DNA from: an uncultured Flavobacteriaceae bacterium
GTDB taxonomy: Bacteria > Bacteroidota > Bacteroidia > Flavobacteriales > Flavobacteriaceae
Length of the DNA stretch: 64,000 nucleotides
NCBI GenBank assembly: GCA_949372605.1
Contig: CASIAE010000008.1
Coordinates: forward strand, 124,001 to 188,000
Direction: 5' to 3'
In this document: piece by piece, positions 41,224 to 51,713 of the stretch
Position numbering within the stretch: position 1 is the first letter of the stretch
Layout of the letters: each line of letters begins with the position of its first letter
Made by a program: the position numbers and the translations under genes
Notes under the pieces: generated by a model
The model's input: the letters and a program-made list of their open reading frames with translations, nothing else
Told to the model about the DNA's origin: nothing
The model's database searches: none

Positions 41224-44124
41224 ATGAAATTCTGGTCATTTATTTTCTTGTCGCTTTGTGTAACTTCTATTTGCGCTCAACAACCGGATCCCCTTTTGAG
41301 TGAGGATGTGGAGGCTCAAAAAGCATGGGTGGATAGTCAATATCAAAATATGACTTTAGACGAAAAAATTGGTCAGCTTTTTGTTCCAATGGTTTTTTCA
41401 GAACAAGATGAAAAGCATTTTGAAGAGATTAAATCATTGATTGAAAATCATCATCTCGGTGGATTGATTTTTTCATTGGGAAGTCCTGATAAGCAATCAA
41501 AATGGTTGAATGAATTTCAATCTGTTTCTAAAGTACCGCTGTTGATTAGTATGGATGCAGAATGGGGCGTGGCCATGCGCTTGGACTCTGTTGTTGCTTT
41601 TCCTTGGAACATGACCTTAGGTGCTGCCAGGAATGATGAAGTATTAAGAAAAATTGGTCAAAGAATGGGTGAGCAAGAGAAGGCATTGGGCGTTCACATG
41701 AGTTATGCGCCAGTTCTTGACATAAACACTAATCCAGACAACCCAATAATTGGCAATCGCTCTTTTGGCGAATCACCATCGCTTGTTGCCCAAAAAGGCT
41801 TGTCTATTATGAAAGGTCACCACGATGCTGGCAGATTGACCTCAGGAAAACATTTTCCTGGACATGGAAATACGGATCAAGATTCCCACAAGACACTACC
41901 TACACTATCTTTTGATCGAGATCGAATAGAAAATAATGAATTATTTCCATTTAAAAAACTAATTGAGAATGGAATCTCTTCCATAATGGTTGCCCATCTT
42001 AATGTGCCTGCATTGACAGGGAGTAATTTACCTACTTCACTGTCTTACAATGTGGTTACGGAACTTTTAAAAGAACAATTAGGGTTCAACGGCCTTATTG
42101 TTACTGATGCACTCAATATGAAAGGAGCTTTAGATTATACGGAGCTAGACAATATTGATCTGGCTGCTTTTTTGGCCGGAAATGATGTTTTATTAATTTC
42201 TAATAATATTCCCTTGGGGATTGATAAGATTAAACAAGCGGTTTTAAATACTCCCCAACTCAATGTTCGTTTAGATGAGTCTGTTAAGAAAATATTAAAA
42301 GCAAAACACAAAGTAGGCCTGTCCAATTATAAACCCATAATCAGAAAGAATCTTTTAGGAAAAATTAATAAAAGACTCGATTCTTTATTGATCCAAGATG
42401 CCTTTGCGGAAAGCATTACTCTTCTTAAAAACGATAATAATCTGCTTCCCCTTGATACTGTTTCTAAATATGCTCATCTCAAATTGGGTGATGTCAAGGG
42501 AACTCCATTTTTTAATCAGCTTAAAAAGCATGTAAATCTAACCTACATTGAATTTAATGGAATTGAGAGAACGCTAAAATCCTTGGTACCTTATGATAAA
42601 GTCATCATAAGCTTTCACCGGTCAAACGAAACTCCATGGAAGCCTGCGAGTTTTTCCACAGATGAAATCACCTTGATTAAGGCTATTGGGTCTTATCACA
42701 AGGTTGTGTTAGACGTTTTTGCAAAACCTTATGCCATAATGGACTTTAAGGAATTAGAGTCGATTGAGGCAGTAATAGTCAGTTATCAAAACAGTATTGA
42801 AAGCCAAGAAATCAGCGCTGATATGTTGGCAGGAATTAAAAGTATAAATGGAAAACTTCCCGTAAGTATTTCAACACGTTTCCCCTTGGGTTCAGGAATT
42901 TATCTTCCTTCTAAAAGAAAAATTGATTATATTCCTCTTTCTGTTTCTGGTGTAGATAAGGACAAACTAAAACTTATTGATCAATTGGCTCAGGTAGCGA
43001 TTGACTCATCGATGACCCCCGGCTTACAGATATTTATTTCTCGAAAGGGCAAGACTATTTATAAGAAAAGCTTTGGGTACCATACTTATAAAAAGAAAAT
43101 TAAAGTAGCGAATCATCATATTTATGATTTAGCTTCATTAACAAAGATATTGACCACTTTACCTTTACTGATGAAGGAGTTTGATGACAATTCAATCAAA
43201 ATGAAAAGTAAAATGGCTGAATTACTTCCAAAACTAGAAAACACTAACAAGTCCAATTTAACAATAAAAGCGGTTTTGTCACATTATGCGAAATTGACAC
43301 CTTGGATTCCATTTTATAAAGAGACCTTGGATGAAAACTTATATCCGAAAAGGAAATACTTTAGATCTTATATTAAAAATAAATACAGAATCCCAGTTAC
43401 CAATAATTTATATTTAAAATCTACTTTTTTAGAAGAAATAGATGAAATGATAATCGACAGCCCTTTATTAGATTCGTTGTACTATAAATATTCAGATTTA
43501 TCTTTTTATTTATTTAAGGACTATTTAGAAAATAAACACGGCAAACCCTTAGACATCCTTTCAAATGATAAATTTTACGAGCCTTTAGGATTAAAGCGAA
43601 CTCTTTTTAAGCCGTTAGCGGTCATTCCCGAAAATGAAATTGTTCCCTCAGAATATGATCGATATTTTCGTCACAGTGAACTCAGAGGTTATGTACACGA
43701 CATGGGAGCTGCTCTTTTGGGAGGAGTAGGAGGACATGCAGGCTTGTTTTCAAATGCAGAAGAAGTAGCAAGGATTATGCAGCTTTTCCTCAATAAAGGT
43801 TATTTTGAGGGCAAGCGTTATTTTAATTCTGATACTTTTGATAAGTTCAATCAATGCTATTATTGTCCTGAAGGAAATAGAAGAGGCGTTGGTTTTGACA
43901 AACCTCAATTAGATGGAGAAGGTTCTACATGTGGCTGCGTTAGTTTAGAAAGTTTTGGTCACACGGGATTTACGGGAACCTATGCTTGGGCAGATCCTGA
44001 AAAAGATTTGATTTATATATTTTTGTCCAATCGAACTTATCCAACCATGGATAATAATTTGTTAGGCTCACACAATATTCGCACAAGAATACAACAGCTT
44101 ATTTATGATTCAATAATTAATTAA
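41224..44124 (+). CDS. GH3 beta-N-acetylglucosaminidase fused to a class C beta-lactamase-like domain
   Basis: A 966-residue secreted protein with signal peptide (WSFIFLSLCVTSICAQ). The GH3 domain (about 30-370) is of NagZ type: SGKHFPGHGNTDQDSHKTLP contains the Asp-x-His dyad used as acid/base, and LIVTDALNMKGAL holds the nucleophile Asp. A GH3 C-terminal part follows to about 565. The last 370 residues are a serine beta-lactamase/transpeptidase-like domain with ASLTKILTTLP (SxxK) and FGHTGFTGT (HTG). NagZ removes GlcNAc from muropeptides and the second domain may act on peptide stems, so the fusion would work in cell-wall recycling; this is inference. Long fusions of this order are found in Bacteroidota. 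Confidence 0.92.
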   Translation: MKFWSFIFLSLCVTSICAQQPDPLLSEDVEAQKAWVDSQYQNMTLDEKIGQLFVPMVFSEQDEKHFEEIKSLIENHHLGGLIFSLGSPDKQSKWLNEFQSVSKVPLLISMDAEWGVAMRLDSVVAFPWNMTLGAARNDEVLRKIGQRMGEQEKALGVHMSYAPVLDINTNPDNPIIGNRSFGESPSLVAQKGLSIMKGHHDAGRLTSGKHFPGHGNTDQDSHKTLPTLSFDRDRIENNELFPFKKLIENGISSIMVAHLNVPALTGSNLPTSLSYNVVTELLKEQLGFNGLIVTDALNMKGALDYTELDNIDLAAFLAGNDVLLISNNIPLGIDKIKQAVLNTPQLNVRLDESVKKILKAKHKVGLSNYKPIIRKNLLGKINKRLDSLLIQDAFAESITLLKNDNNLLPLDTVSKYAHLKLGDVKGTPFFNQLKKHVNLTYIEFNGIERTLKSLVPYDKVIISFHRSNETPWKPASFSTDEITLIKAIGSYHKVVLDVFAKPYAIMDFKELESIEAVIVSYQNSIESQEISADMLAGIKSINGKLPVSISTRFPLGSGIYLPSKRKIDYIPLSVSGVDKDKLKLIDQLAQVAIDSSMTPGLQIFISRKGKTIYKKSFGYHTYKKKIKVANHHIYDLASLTKILTTLPLLMKEFDDNSIKMKSKMAELLPKLENTNKSNLTIKAVLSHYAKLTPWIPFYKETLDENLYPKRKYFRSYIKNKYRIPVTNNLYLKSTFLEEIDEMIIDSPLLDSLYYKYSDLSFYLFKDYLENKHGKPLDILSNDKFYEPLGLKRTLFKPLAVIPENEIVPSEYDRYFRHSELRGYVHDMGAALLGGVGGHAGLFSNAEEVARIMQLFLNKGYFEGKRYFNSDTFDKFNQCYYCPEGNRRGVGFDKPQLDGEGSTCGCVSLESFGHTGFTGTYAWADPEKDLIYIFLSNRTYPTMDNNLLGSHNIRTRIQQLIYDSIIN

Positions 44125-44134
44125 AAACAACCTA

Positions 44135-45262
44135 TTGAAAATTGTTATAGTTTGCTATCCTACCTTTGGAGGTAGTGGTGTCGTCGCTACTGAATTGGGA
44201 CTTTTTTTATCCAAAAAAGGTCATGAAATTCATTTTATAACCTACAAACAACCCGTAAGGTTAGAAAATTTGAATTCCAATTTACATTTTCATGAAGTAA
44301 ATGTACCAACTTATGATCTGTTTAAATACCAGCCTTACGAGCTTGCTTTGTCAAGCAAAGTCGTTGATATAGTTAAAACCTACAAGATCGATTTACTCCA
44401 TGTTCATTATGCAATTCCACATGCCTATGCTGCCTACATGGCCAAGAAAATATTGGAAGACGACGGGATTATTATTCCGATGATAACCACACTTCATGGA
44501 ACTGATATCACGCTGGTGGGAAGTCATCCTTTTTATAAGAAAGCAGCACAGTTTAGCATTAATAATTCAGAATATGTTACCGCTGTTTCTCAGAGTTTAA
44601 AAGAGGATACTGAAAGACTTTTTGAAATTAAAAAAGAGATTAAAGTGATCCCTAATTTTATAGATTTAGAAAAATACAACTCCCGAATTGCTCCTTGTGA
44701 TAATGGATTTCTTAATAAAGAAAATCAAACTATTATTACGCATATCAGTAACTTTAGACCATTAAAAAGAGTGATTGATGTTATTAGGATTTTTAAAAAA
44801 ATACATTTAAAGTTCAAGTCAAAGTTATTAATGGTTGGAGATGGTCCTGACAAAGAAAAGGCAATACGTTATTGCCGATTCAATGGCTTGGAAAATTCGG
44901 TAATGTTTTTAGGTAATAGTAATGAAATAGATGAAATACTCTGTTTTTCAGATTTATTCTTATTGCCTTCTGAGCAAGAAAGTTTTGGTCTCTCTGCCTT
45001 GGAAGCTATGGTGCACAAAGTCCCCGTAGTTTGCTCCGATGTTGGAGGACTTTCAGAAGTAGTTGAAGATGGATTCTCAGGCTATCTTTGTCCATTGGGT
45101 GATATTGACGCGATGGCTGAAAAGGCAATCCATATTTTAGAGGATAAAGGTCGCCACCAACAATTCAAACAAAATGCTTTTGAAGTATCAAAGAAGTTTG
45201 ATATTATTAATATAATTAAAGACTATGAATCTCTTTACAAAGAAGCGTTAAAACCCTATTAG
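44135..45262 (+). CDS. bshA: N-acetyl-alpha-D-glucosaminyl L-malate synthase (bacillithiol pathway)
   Basis: GT4 glycosyltransferase making GlcNAc-malate, the first step to bacillithiol. The 375-residue protein starts KIVIVCYPTFGGSGVVATEL and has DLLHVHYAIPHAYAAYMA, TLHGTDITLVGSHPFY and SEQESFGLSALEAMVHKVP, in which the ESFGLSALEAM motif is that of GT4 enzymes and the GGSGVVATELG loop is typical of BshA. The start is TTG. It overlaps nothing and ends one base before the stop of the convergent acylase gene. BshB and BshC are not in this window. Confidence 0.93.
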   Translation: MKIVIVCYPTFGGSGVVATELGLFLSKKGHEIHFITYKQPVRLENLNSNLHFHEVNVPTYDLFKYQPYELALSSKVVDIVKTYKIDLLHVHYAIPHAYAAYMAKKILEDDGIIIPMITTLHGTDITLVGSHPFYKKAAQFSINNSEYVTAVSQSLKEDTERLFEIKKEIKVIPNFIDLEKYNSRIAPCDNGFLNKENQTIITHISNFRPLKRVIDVIRIFKKIHLKFKSKLLMVGDGPDKEKAIRYCRFNGLENSVMFLGNSNEIDEILCFSDLFLLPSEQESFGLSALEAMVHKVPVVCSDVGGLSEVVEDGFSGYLCPLGDIDAMAEKAIHILEDKGRHQQFKQNAFEVSKKFDIINIIKDYESLYKEALKPY

Positions 45263-45263
45263 T

Positions 45264-47327
45264 CTATTTTGGATGATAAATTCGCTCAGCATTTTTATAA
45301 ATTTCTTCTTTATCAAATGTCATTTTTTTAGTTTTTGAATTTGTATAAATCTCCATCTGGTCGTCATAGTGAGGTGAACTAGGATTATCTGAACTTCCAT
45401 ATGAAATTGAAGATTCAATTTCCACACCCTCTGGTGTGAATTTCACCAATTCTATATAAGATTCACCGCTGACTACTTTTGTTTTTCCATCTTTGTGAGG
45501 AATAGAACCCATTGAAGTAATTACATCAGGTAAACCAAATACTGGTAATTCTTTGTTACCTCTCACCAACCTTTGGAATGTTCCCAATTTTACTTTTGTA
45601 GTTCCAAAATATCTTTCCATATGAAGTTTAGTATCTTTTAGAGCACTAATTAAATCTACTTTTGTGAAAATCTTGGGGGCAGGGAGTTTCTTGTAATACT
45701 TTTTTAGTTTATGATATAAAATCCCATAAGCTCCAGCACCATAGGAATTCGCGTCAGCTTCCCGATCCCAATTTTGAATTTGAGTAATAATTGAAGCCAC
45801 TTGAGGGTGATCTTTGGCTTTTAATGTGAACAACGAATCAATATTCATCCAACTGTATTTAAAAGGGGTAGGAAAGCGCTTGTCATATTTTATTTTCTTA
45901 AAATCATTATAATCTAAAGAATCATATTTATCAATCAGTTCTTTGATTCTTGTGGACCTGTTATTGTCATACTGCTCAAACCCCATTTCTTTTGCGAAAA
46001 GATCAGCTTTAGGGTTTTCTTTCGCGTCAGTTGACTTAAAAGGGGAGTGGTTTGCATTGTAGAAATAACCAGATTTTGGTTGCAGGACCTGGGGTAACTC
46101 TTCAATATCATAAGTTTCGGTCCAGAGAGTTTTCTTTGTATTTCCAGGTACAACATTTGCCCAGTCGTAACCGGGTGATCTTTTGGGAATCAAACCATTA
46201 GAAATATAAAAGATAGTATCATTACGGTCAGCATATCCAATGTTGTAACCTGGAATTGCTTTTGTCTTTAGGATATTGTAAAACTCGGTAAAGTTATTCG
46301 CTTTATTCATTCGCCACCATTGCTCTAAAGCTCCAATTTCATATAGAGAAGGAGTTCTTACCGAATAATATCCATTTTCATTTTTAAGAGTTGGGCCAAA
46401 AATACTTTCATAATATTTTCGATTAATTTTTATTTGAATCCCCAATACACTTATATACAATTTTGCGCGATGGGTTTTAAGTTTTAAATATTGATCATCA
46501 ACACGGTAGTGTTTTTTTTTAGTAGGGTGCATTTCTAAAGCAAAAACATCTGTTTTATCGGGTATATTGACCGTATGGGCCCATGCTAAATTTTGATTCG
46601 CTCCAATGAGTATACTTGGACCCCCAGCGAAAAGTGAACCAATTATGTTTGTACCTTCTTCACTACACAAATGGGCTTCATACCATGAAGTCGGACCATC
46701 AAGGGGTTGATGGGTGTTGATCGCCAAATAGGTGTTACCGTCCTTTGTTTTTGAGCTGTTAAACCCAAAAGTGTTTGACCCTTTTACTTCATCCGCCGGC
46801 GGATTGTATTTGATTTTCTTATTAAGAATATTTTTCACCCAGTAGTCACCTTTGGAGGAAACAAATAATTGCAGTTGCGCATAAAGCATCATCTTTTTGG
46901 GTGTGATGGGAAAGAGTTTTTTACTTAAAACTTCCTCTGGATGGAATGCTGCGTAGCTATTAATTCCTGCTGAATATCCTTCGAGAACTTTTTTATACTC
47001 AGGACTAACATTTCTTTCGTAATTTTCATCGATTAGCTTTTCACTTCCAATAAACTGAGCTATAAAATCGGCTCCTAAGCCGTTTTTCCCAATAACAGTA
47101 CTTAGCAGTGAGTTACCTGCCAAGTAGGCCTGTTGTGTAGTTTTAAAATCGTCCTCTGCGTGCGCCCAGGCCAAGCCATAAGCCAACTCTGCATCTGTCT
47201 TAGTAAAAACATGGGGTACACCATAGTTGTCCCTCACAATCTCAATATTTTGCATGTTAAATTGAGCGTAAAGGGACTGTTGAATAAGACAGGTAATGGT
47301 AAGAAGGGTGTACTTAAAGTTGTTCAT
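45264..47327 (-). CDS. Penicillin acylase family (Ntn-hydrolase) protein
   Basis: Secreted self-cleaving amidase, acting on acylated amines such as homoserine lactones or penicillins; the true substrate is open. The chosen ATG at 47327 gives signal peptide MNNFKYTLLTITCLIQQSLY; the longer frame (to 47351) adds eight residues. Alpha-chain: NIEIVRDNYGVPHVFTKTD. The cleavage site is before Ser in VKGSNTFGFNSSKT, about residue 190, and the new N-terminal Ser is the nucleophile. The rest of the beta-chain has GSLFAGGPSILIGANQNLAW and DWANVVPGNTKKTLW. About 687 residues is within the family range. Convergent with bshA. Confidence 0.9.
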   Translation of the reverse strand: MNNFKYTLLTITCLIQQSLYAQFNMQNIEIVRDNYGVPHVFTKTDAELAYGLAWAHAEDDFKTTQQAYLAGNSLLSTVIGKNGLGADFIAQFIGSEKLIDENYERNVSPEYKKVLEGYSAGINSYAAFHPEEVLSKKLFPITPKKMMLYAQLQLFVSSKGDYWVKNILNKKIKYNPPADEVKGSNTFGFNSSKTKDGNTYLAINTHQPLDGPTSWYEAHLCSEEGTNIIGSLFAGGPSILIGANQNLAWAHTVNIPDKTDVFALEMHPTKKKHYRVDDQYLKLKTHRAKLYISVLGIQIKINRKYYESIFGPTLKNENGYYSVRTPSLYEIGALEQWWRMNKANNFTEFYNILKTKAIPGYNIGYADRNDTIFYISNGLIPKRSPGYDWANVVPGNTKKTLWTETYDIEELPQVLQPKSGYFYNANHSPFKSTDAKENPKADLFAKEMGFEQYDNNRSTRIKELIDKYDSLDYNDFKKIKYDKRFPTPFKYSWMNIDSLFTLKAKDHPQVASIITQIQNWDREADANSYGAGAYGILYHKLKKYYKKLPAPKIFTKVDLISALKDTKLHMERYFGTTKVKLGTFQRLVRGNKELPVFGLPDVITSMGSIPHKDGKTKVVSGESYIELVKFTPEGVEIESSISYGSSDNPSSPHYDDQMEIYTNSKTKKMTFDKEEIYKNAERIYHPK

Positions 47328-47437
47328 TCTGTATAAATAAATTAAAATCAATACTTAGAAGTAAAATAAGTTAAAAGGTTTAACACTTTTAAAAAAACTT
47401 TACTTTAAAATCATGTGAAATTGAATAAAGACTTACA

Positions 47438-49141
47438 CTATAAATTCATTTTCTTTAATTCAGATACTGCGTGATTTGCTGCTCTTGCGGTAAGCGCCAT
47501 ATAGGTCAACGAAGGATTTTGATTTGCAGAAGAAGTCATACAAGCACCATCTGTAACATAAACATTAGCAACTGTGTGAACTTGGTTGTGCTTGTTCAAT
47601 ATCGAAGTTCTAGGATCGTGACCCATTCTTGCAGTACCCATTTCGTGAATTCCTTTGCCAATAGGTGCATTACTATCACTTATTTCAACATCTTTAACAC
47701 CAGAGGTCTCGAGCATTTCTGCTGCTTGAATTTTCCAGTCTTCCTTCATTTTTCTTTCATTTTCTTTAAATTCTGCATCAAAAACGATGGTCGGCAATCC
47801 CCATTGGTCTAGTTTATCATAATTTAAAAACATTCTGTTTTCATGATAAGGGAGTGTTTCTCCGAATCCACCCATCCCAATTCTCCAACCACCAGCTTCT
47901 AAAATATCTTTTTTAAAGTCTTTGCCATAAGATAATTCGGCAATGGTCTCAGACCAGTCATGTCGGCTTGCACCACCCTGATAACCATAGCCCCTGAGGA
48001 AGTCAACTTTTTTAGAGTTTTCATTAATGTTTCTAAAACGTGGAATATAGAATCCGTTTGGACGTCTGCCAGTATAATATTTGTCTTTATAACCATCAAA
48101 TTTTCCGTTGGCACCACTTCCCAGTTGGTGGTCCATAATGTTGTGACCCAATTCGCCACTATCATTTCCCATACCATTCGGAAAACGATCTGATTTAGAT
48201 TGCATCAAGATTGCTGTTGAAGCCATAGAAGAGGCACATAAGAAGATAATTTTAGAATTAAATTCCATTGATTCGTTTGAGATCGCGTCTACAACTCTTA
48301 CGCCAGTGGCCTTTTGGGTATTTGGATCATAGATTACTTCAGCGACAATAGAATTTGGGCGCAGTGTTAAGTTCCCTGTTGCCTCTGCAGCAGGAAGTGT
48401 AGAAGAGTTAGAGCTAAAATAGCTCCCAAAAGGACAACCACTGTCACACTTGTTTCTAAACTGACAAGCAGTACGACCAGCTCCTTTTTTACTTCCCTTT
48501 GTTATGTGAGCAACCCTACCGATAGTCATCAGCCGGTTAGAGTAGTTGCTAGAAATCGATTTTTTCATATGATTCTCTACACAATTAAGTTCCATTGGAG
48601 GTAAGAATTCACTGTCTGGAAGTTGCGGTAGGTTTAAACTTTCTCCACTCACACCGATATGTTTCTCCACATGAGAATACCAAGGGGCAATGTCTTTGTA
48701 ACGAATCGGCCAGTCAACGCCATAACCATCTTTTGCATTGGCGGTAAAGTCCAAATCGCTCCAACGATAGGTTTGTCTTCCCCAAATCAATGAACGACCT
48801 CCGACTTGTGTCCCTCTTATCCAATCAAAAGGTTTTATTTCATCATAATCATGCTTGGAGTCTTTATTGTAAAAATGCTTATTGCCTTCCCAAACTCCCC
48901 ATCTTTTTTGTTTATCGTAGTCTTTTAAATCCTCTTGTGTGGTTTGTCCTCTGTGTGGCATGTCCCAAGGATCCAAGTGCATGGTGGGATAATCCTCAAC
49001 ATGTTTTACCATCCTGCCTCTTTCTAAGACCAATATTTTTAAGCCGTTTTCGCAAAGTTCTTTTGCAGCCCATCCGCCACTGATTCCTGTTCCTACTACA
49101 ATTGCATCGTATCGGTTTAAAGTAGAATTATTAATATTCAT
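47438..49141 (-). CDS. GMC-family FAD oxidoreductase
   Basis: The 567-residue flavoenzyme starts YDAIVVGTGISGGWAAKELC (FAD-binding Rossmann) and has GGRSLIWGRQTYRW near 118, CQFRNKCDSGCPFGSYFSS with four Cys near 230, and the C-terminal VADGACMTSS-like VYVTDGACMTSSANQNPSLT with the active-site His/Asn pair (HEMGTARMG near 500). It resembles the large subunit of gluconate or sorbose dehydrogenases, which oxidise sugars or sugar acids. No twin-arginine signal and no small subunit are seen. It stands alone, with 200 bases upstream. Likely part of sugar oxidation together with ThuA and others to the right. Confidence 0.88.
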   Translation of the reverse strand: MNINNSTLNRYDAIVVGTGISGGWAAKELCENGLKILVLERGRMVKHVEDYPTMHLDPWDMPHRGQTTQEDLKDYDKQKRWGVWEGNKHFYNKDSKHDYDEIKPFDWIRGTQVGGRSLIWGRQTYRWSDLDFTANAKDGYGVDWPIRYKDIAPWYSHVEKHIGVSGESLNLPQLPDSEFLPPMELNCVENHMKKSISSNYSNRLMTIGRVAHITKGSKKGAGRTACQFRNKCDSGCPFGSYFSSNSSTLPAAEATGNLTLRPNSIVAEVIYDPNTQKATGVRVVDAISNESMEFNSKIIFLCASSMASTAILMQSKSDRFPNGMGNDSGELGHNIMDHQLGSGANGKFDGYKDKYYTGRRPNGFYIPRFRNINENSKKVDFLRGYGYQGGASRHDWSETIAELSYGKDFKKDILEAGGWRIGMGGFGETLPYHENRMFLNYDKLDQWGLPTIVFDAEFKENERKMKEDWKIQAAEMLETSGVKDVEISDSNAPIGKGIHEMGTARMGHDPRTSILNKHNQVHTVANVYVTDGACMTSSANQNPSLTYMALTARAANHAVSELKKMNL

Positions 49142-49346
49142 GTACTTTTTTTATAAATTTAAAAAAATGAAGTGATTATTCATCCGTTTTGAAGGTAAAT
49201 TCATACAGCAATTATTTGGATTTCGCCCTTAAATTTATTTCTCTTCAATACTATCTGTGAGCATTCACGAAACTTTCTGAGTAGTTCATTTTTTATGTTG
49301 CCAATTATTAAATACTTTTTCAATCCCAAGTCTTATAAAATTTTAA

Positions 49347-51713
49347 CTAAAAACGCTTTTGGCCAGAAAACTCCATTGCTTCTCCTTTTCCAAATCCATA
49401 GCTAAATCCAAGAACGACAAATCTACCTCGCGCATAATAATTGTAGGTTGAAAAATCATTTTGAATGTTTGTTCTTTCCCCTATATTCGTTGCAAACAGG
49501 TCTCTTATGCTTAGGTTTACGACTCCTTTTCCTTTAATTATTTTTTGTCTTACGCCTAAGTCTAAAAATAAATTATCAGCGCTATTGCTCTGAAGACTCC
49601 TCGTTTTTGACAAGAATTGAACAGTTGTTTCAAGATCTAAATTCTTTGATGCTTTGTATTTACTCGTCAACTTGGCCGTAAATTGATCTGCATTAAAATT
49701 AAAGGAAGTGGATTCAAAGCTACCTTTACGTTTAAAGTATACGTAATTAAAATCTCCATTGAGGGTGATTTGTTTATTCAAGCTAACTTTTCCATTCCAT
49801 TCTATACCCGTTGAACGCTTGGTTCCTAAATTACTGGGACTGGTTGTATTTATTCCATTTTGAAAATCGGAAACATATTCAACCACATCAGTGGTAAATA
49901 ATTGATAAACACTCATGTTCATTGAGAATCCTCCTGTGGTAAATATACTAGTGATTTCGTAAGAGTCAGAATATTCAGATTGTAAATCGGGATTTCCTTT
50001 TCGGACACTGTAGGTATTTCGAATATTAAAAAAAGGATTCAGACTCCACAGTCCAGGTCTGTTAATTCTTCTTGAGTATCCCGCTTGAATAGATATTCCT
50101 TCTGTAATTTTCAAGGAACTATGAAACGAGGGGAAAAGGTCGTTGAAATTTTGATTATTTTTAGTTCCGTCGTTTAATAAATGAATATTTAATTTCGTCG
50201 CTTCCGATCTTAATCCAAACATTACTCCCCATTTGTCAGATTCGTAAGCGAGCGTTCCATAAACACCAAAGACCTTCTGATTATATTCAAACACATTGGT
50301 TAAGCCATCATCTTGCACCCAAATCCCCCTTGTAAAATCACGAACGCTATAATCATTACTAATATCATTAATCAGATAGTTTAAACCAGTTTCAGAAGTC
50401 CATTCTTCATTAAAAGGTTTGGTATAGTCCAGCTTAAAAGTATATTTTGATTCTTCAAACTTGGTAACTGTTTCTTGATCTTCAAGAGGGTTGACTCCTG
50501 ATATTGCGGTGTTATAAAACTCAGAAGATTGATCTTTACTAAAAAGGTTTCCCGTTGCACTCAACAATAGGTCATGGTCTTCATTGTCTTCAAAGTCCTT
50601 CTTGTAAGTGAATTCATATTGAAACTTAGGATTGGTAGCTTCGGTCACTTCTTCTCTGTTCCAATAAGAAGTTAATGTATTTTTAGCATCATATATTCTG
50701 ACATCGATGTCTGAGGGTTGATCTTCAATCTCGTAGGCGTAGTGACCTGTTAGGGTGATTACGTTGTTTTCATTTATGTGATAATCTGTTCCCAAAATCA
50801 CATTAATGAATTCTTCATTTCTATTTTCATTTCCTTCAGTGAAAGTTGAAATATTATTAACCAAATCCCTGTTAATGACTTTTTGTCTGTTGGGTTGTGC
50901 GCGATATCCATAACCCAGTTGGCTGAAAAAATTGAACTTTTCAGTCCGTCGGTTAAGACTCAGTCCAAGACTGTGATTATCGGGGAATCCCGTATTTAAA
51001 GTAATCGATCCATTAATGCCCTCACGATCGTCTTTTTTAATAATAATATTAATTATACCTGCAGTTCCAGAAGCGTCATACTTGGCAGAGGGGTTGGTAA
51101 TTATCTCAATTTTATCGATCATTTCAGCAGTGATTGTACCTAAGGCATTTCCTTGGTCACTTGCCAAGACGGAAGGTTTCCCGTTGATCAAAATTTGAAC
51201 ACCACTGTTTCCTCTTAAACTGATATCTCCTTCAATATTTACATTTACAGAAGGAACATTGTTTAAAACTTCAAGTGCACTGGCACCAGTACTGCTTAGA
51301 TCTTTTCCTACATTAAAAACTCTTTTATCGAGTTTAAACTCGGTTTGAGACCTTTCGGCTCTTACCTCAACTTCTTTTAGGCTTTGACTGTCTTCTCCAA
51401 GCTCGATGACCCCTAAATCAATAACTCCATTGTTAATTTTAAAATCATCATATCGAAGTGTTTTAAATCCGATAAAACTAATCTCTACATAAAAATCATC
51501 GCTGTCTGTTGTTATTAGGAATGAACCATCGTCTAAGGAAGTTGATCCACTGATAGCTTGCTGTGACAATTTATCTCCAATTAGGATGGTTGCAAATGTG
51601 ATGGGCTGAAAGGAGAACTCATCAACCACAATACCTTTTATTACCAATCTTTTGTTTTGAGAGATAAGTGCAGTACAAGTCAAAAGCAATATTAATAAAA
51701 CAAGATTTTTCAT
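49347..51713 (-). CDS. TonB-dependent receptor-like outer-membrane protein
   Basis: A 788-residue outer-membrane protein with signal peptide (LVLLILLLTCTALISQ), a CarboxypepD_reg-like domain at about 20-105 (IKGIVVDEFSFQPITFA), a TonB plug at 125-235 (LEVLNNVPSVNVNIEGDI, MIDKIEIITNPSAKYDASG) and a 14- or more strand barrel of the OMP_b-brl_3 type up to the end (VNLSIRDLFATN, ARGRFVVLGFSYGFGKGE). Receptors of this kind in Flavobacteria take up ligands of many kinds; there is no SusD partner, so it is not a standard glycan importer. A possible -7 box (TAGTTTTG, minus strand, 51737-51744) lies 24 bases before the start. Confidence 0.88.
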   Translation of the reverse strand: MKNLVLLILLLTCTALISQNKRLVIKGIVVDEFSFQPITFATILIGDKLSQQAISGSTSLDDGSFLITTDSDDFYVEISFIGFKTLRYDDFKINNGVIDLGVIELGEDSQSLKEVEVRAERSQTEFKLDKRVFNVGKDLSSTGASALEVLNNVPSVNVNIEGDISLRGNSGVQILINGKPSVLASDQGNALGTITAEMIDKIEIITNPSAKYDASGTAGIINIIIKKDDREGINGSITLNTGFPDNHSLGLSLNRRTEKFNFFSQLGYGYRAQPNRQKVINRDLVNNISTFTEGNENRNEEFINVILGTDYHINENNVITLTGHYAYEIEDQPSDIDVRIYDAKNTLTSYWNREEVTEATNPKFQYEFTYKKDFEDNEDHDLLLSATGNLFSKDQSSEFYNTAISGVNPLEDQETVTKFEESKYTFKLDYTKPFNEEWTSETGLNYLINDISNDYSVRDFTRGIWVQDDGLTNVFEYNQKVFGVYGTLAYESDKWGVMFGLRSEATKLNIHLLNDGTKNNQNFNDLFPSFHSSLKITEGISIQAGYSRRINRPGLWSLNPFFNIRNTYSVRKGNPDLQSEYSDSYEITSIFTTGGFSMNMSVYQLFTTDVVEYVSDFQNGINTTSPSNLGTKRSTGIEWNGKVSLNKQITLNGDFNYVYFKRKGSFESTSFNFNADQFTAKLTSKYKASKNLDLETTVQFLSKTRSLQSNSADNLFLDLGVRQKIIKGKGVVNLSIRDLFATNIGERTNIQNDFSTYNYYARGRFVVLGFSYGFGKGEAMEFSGQKRF

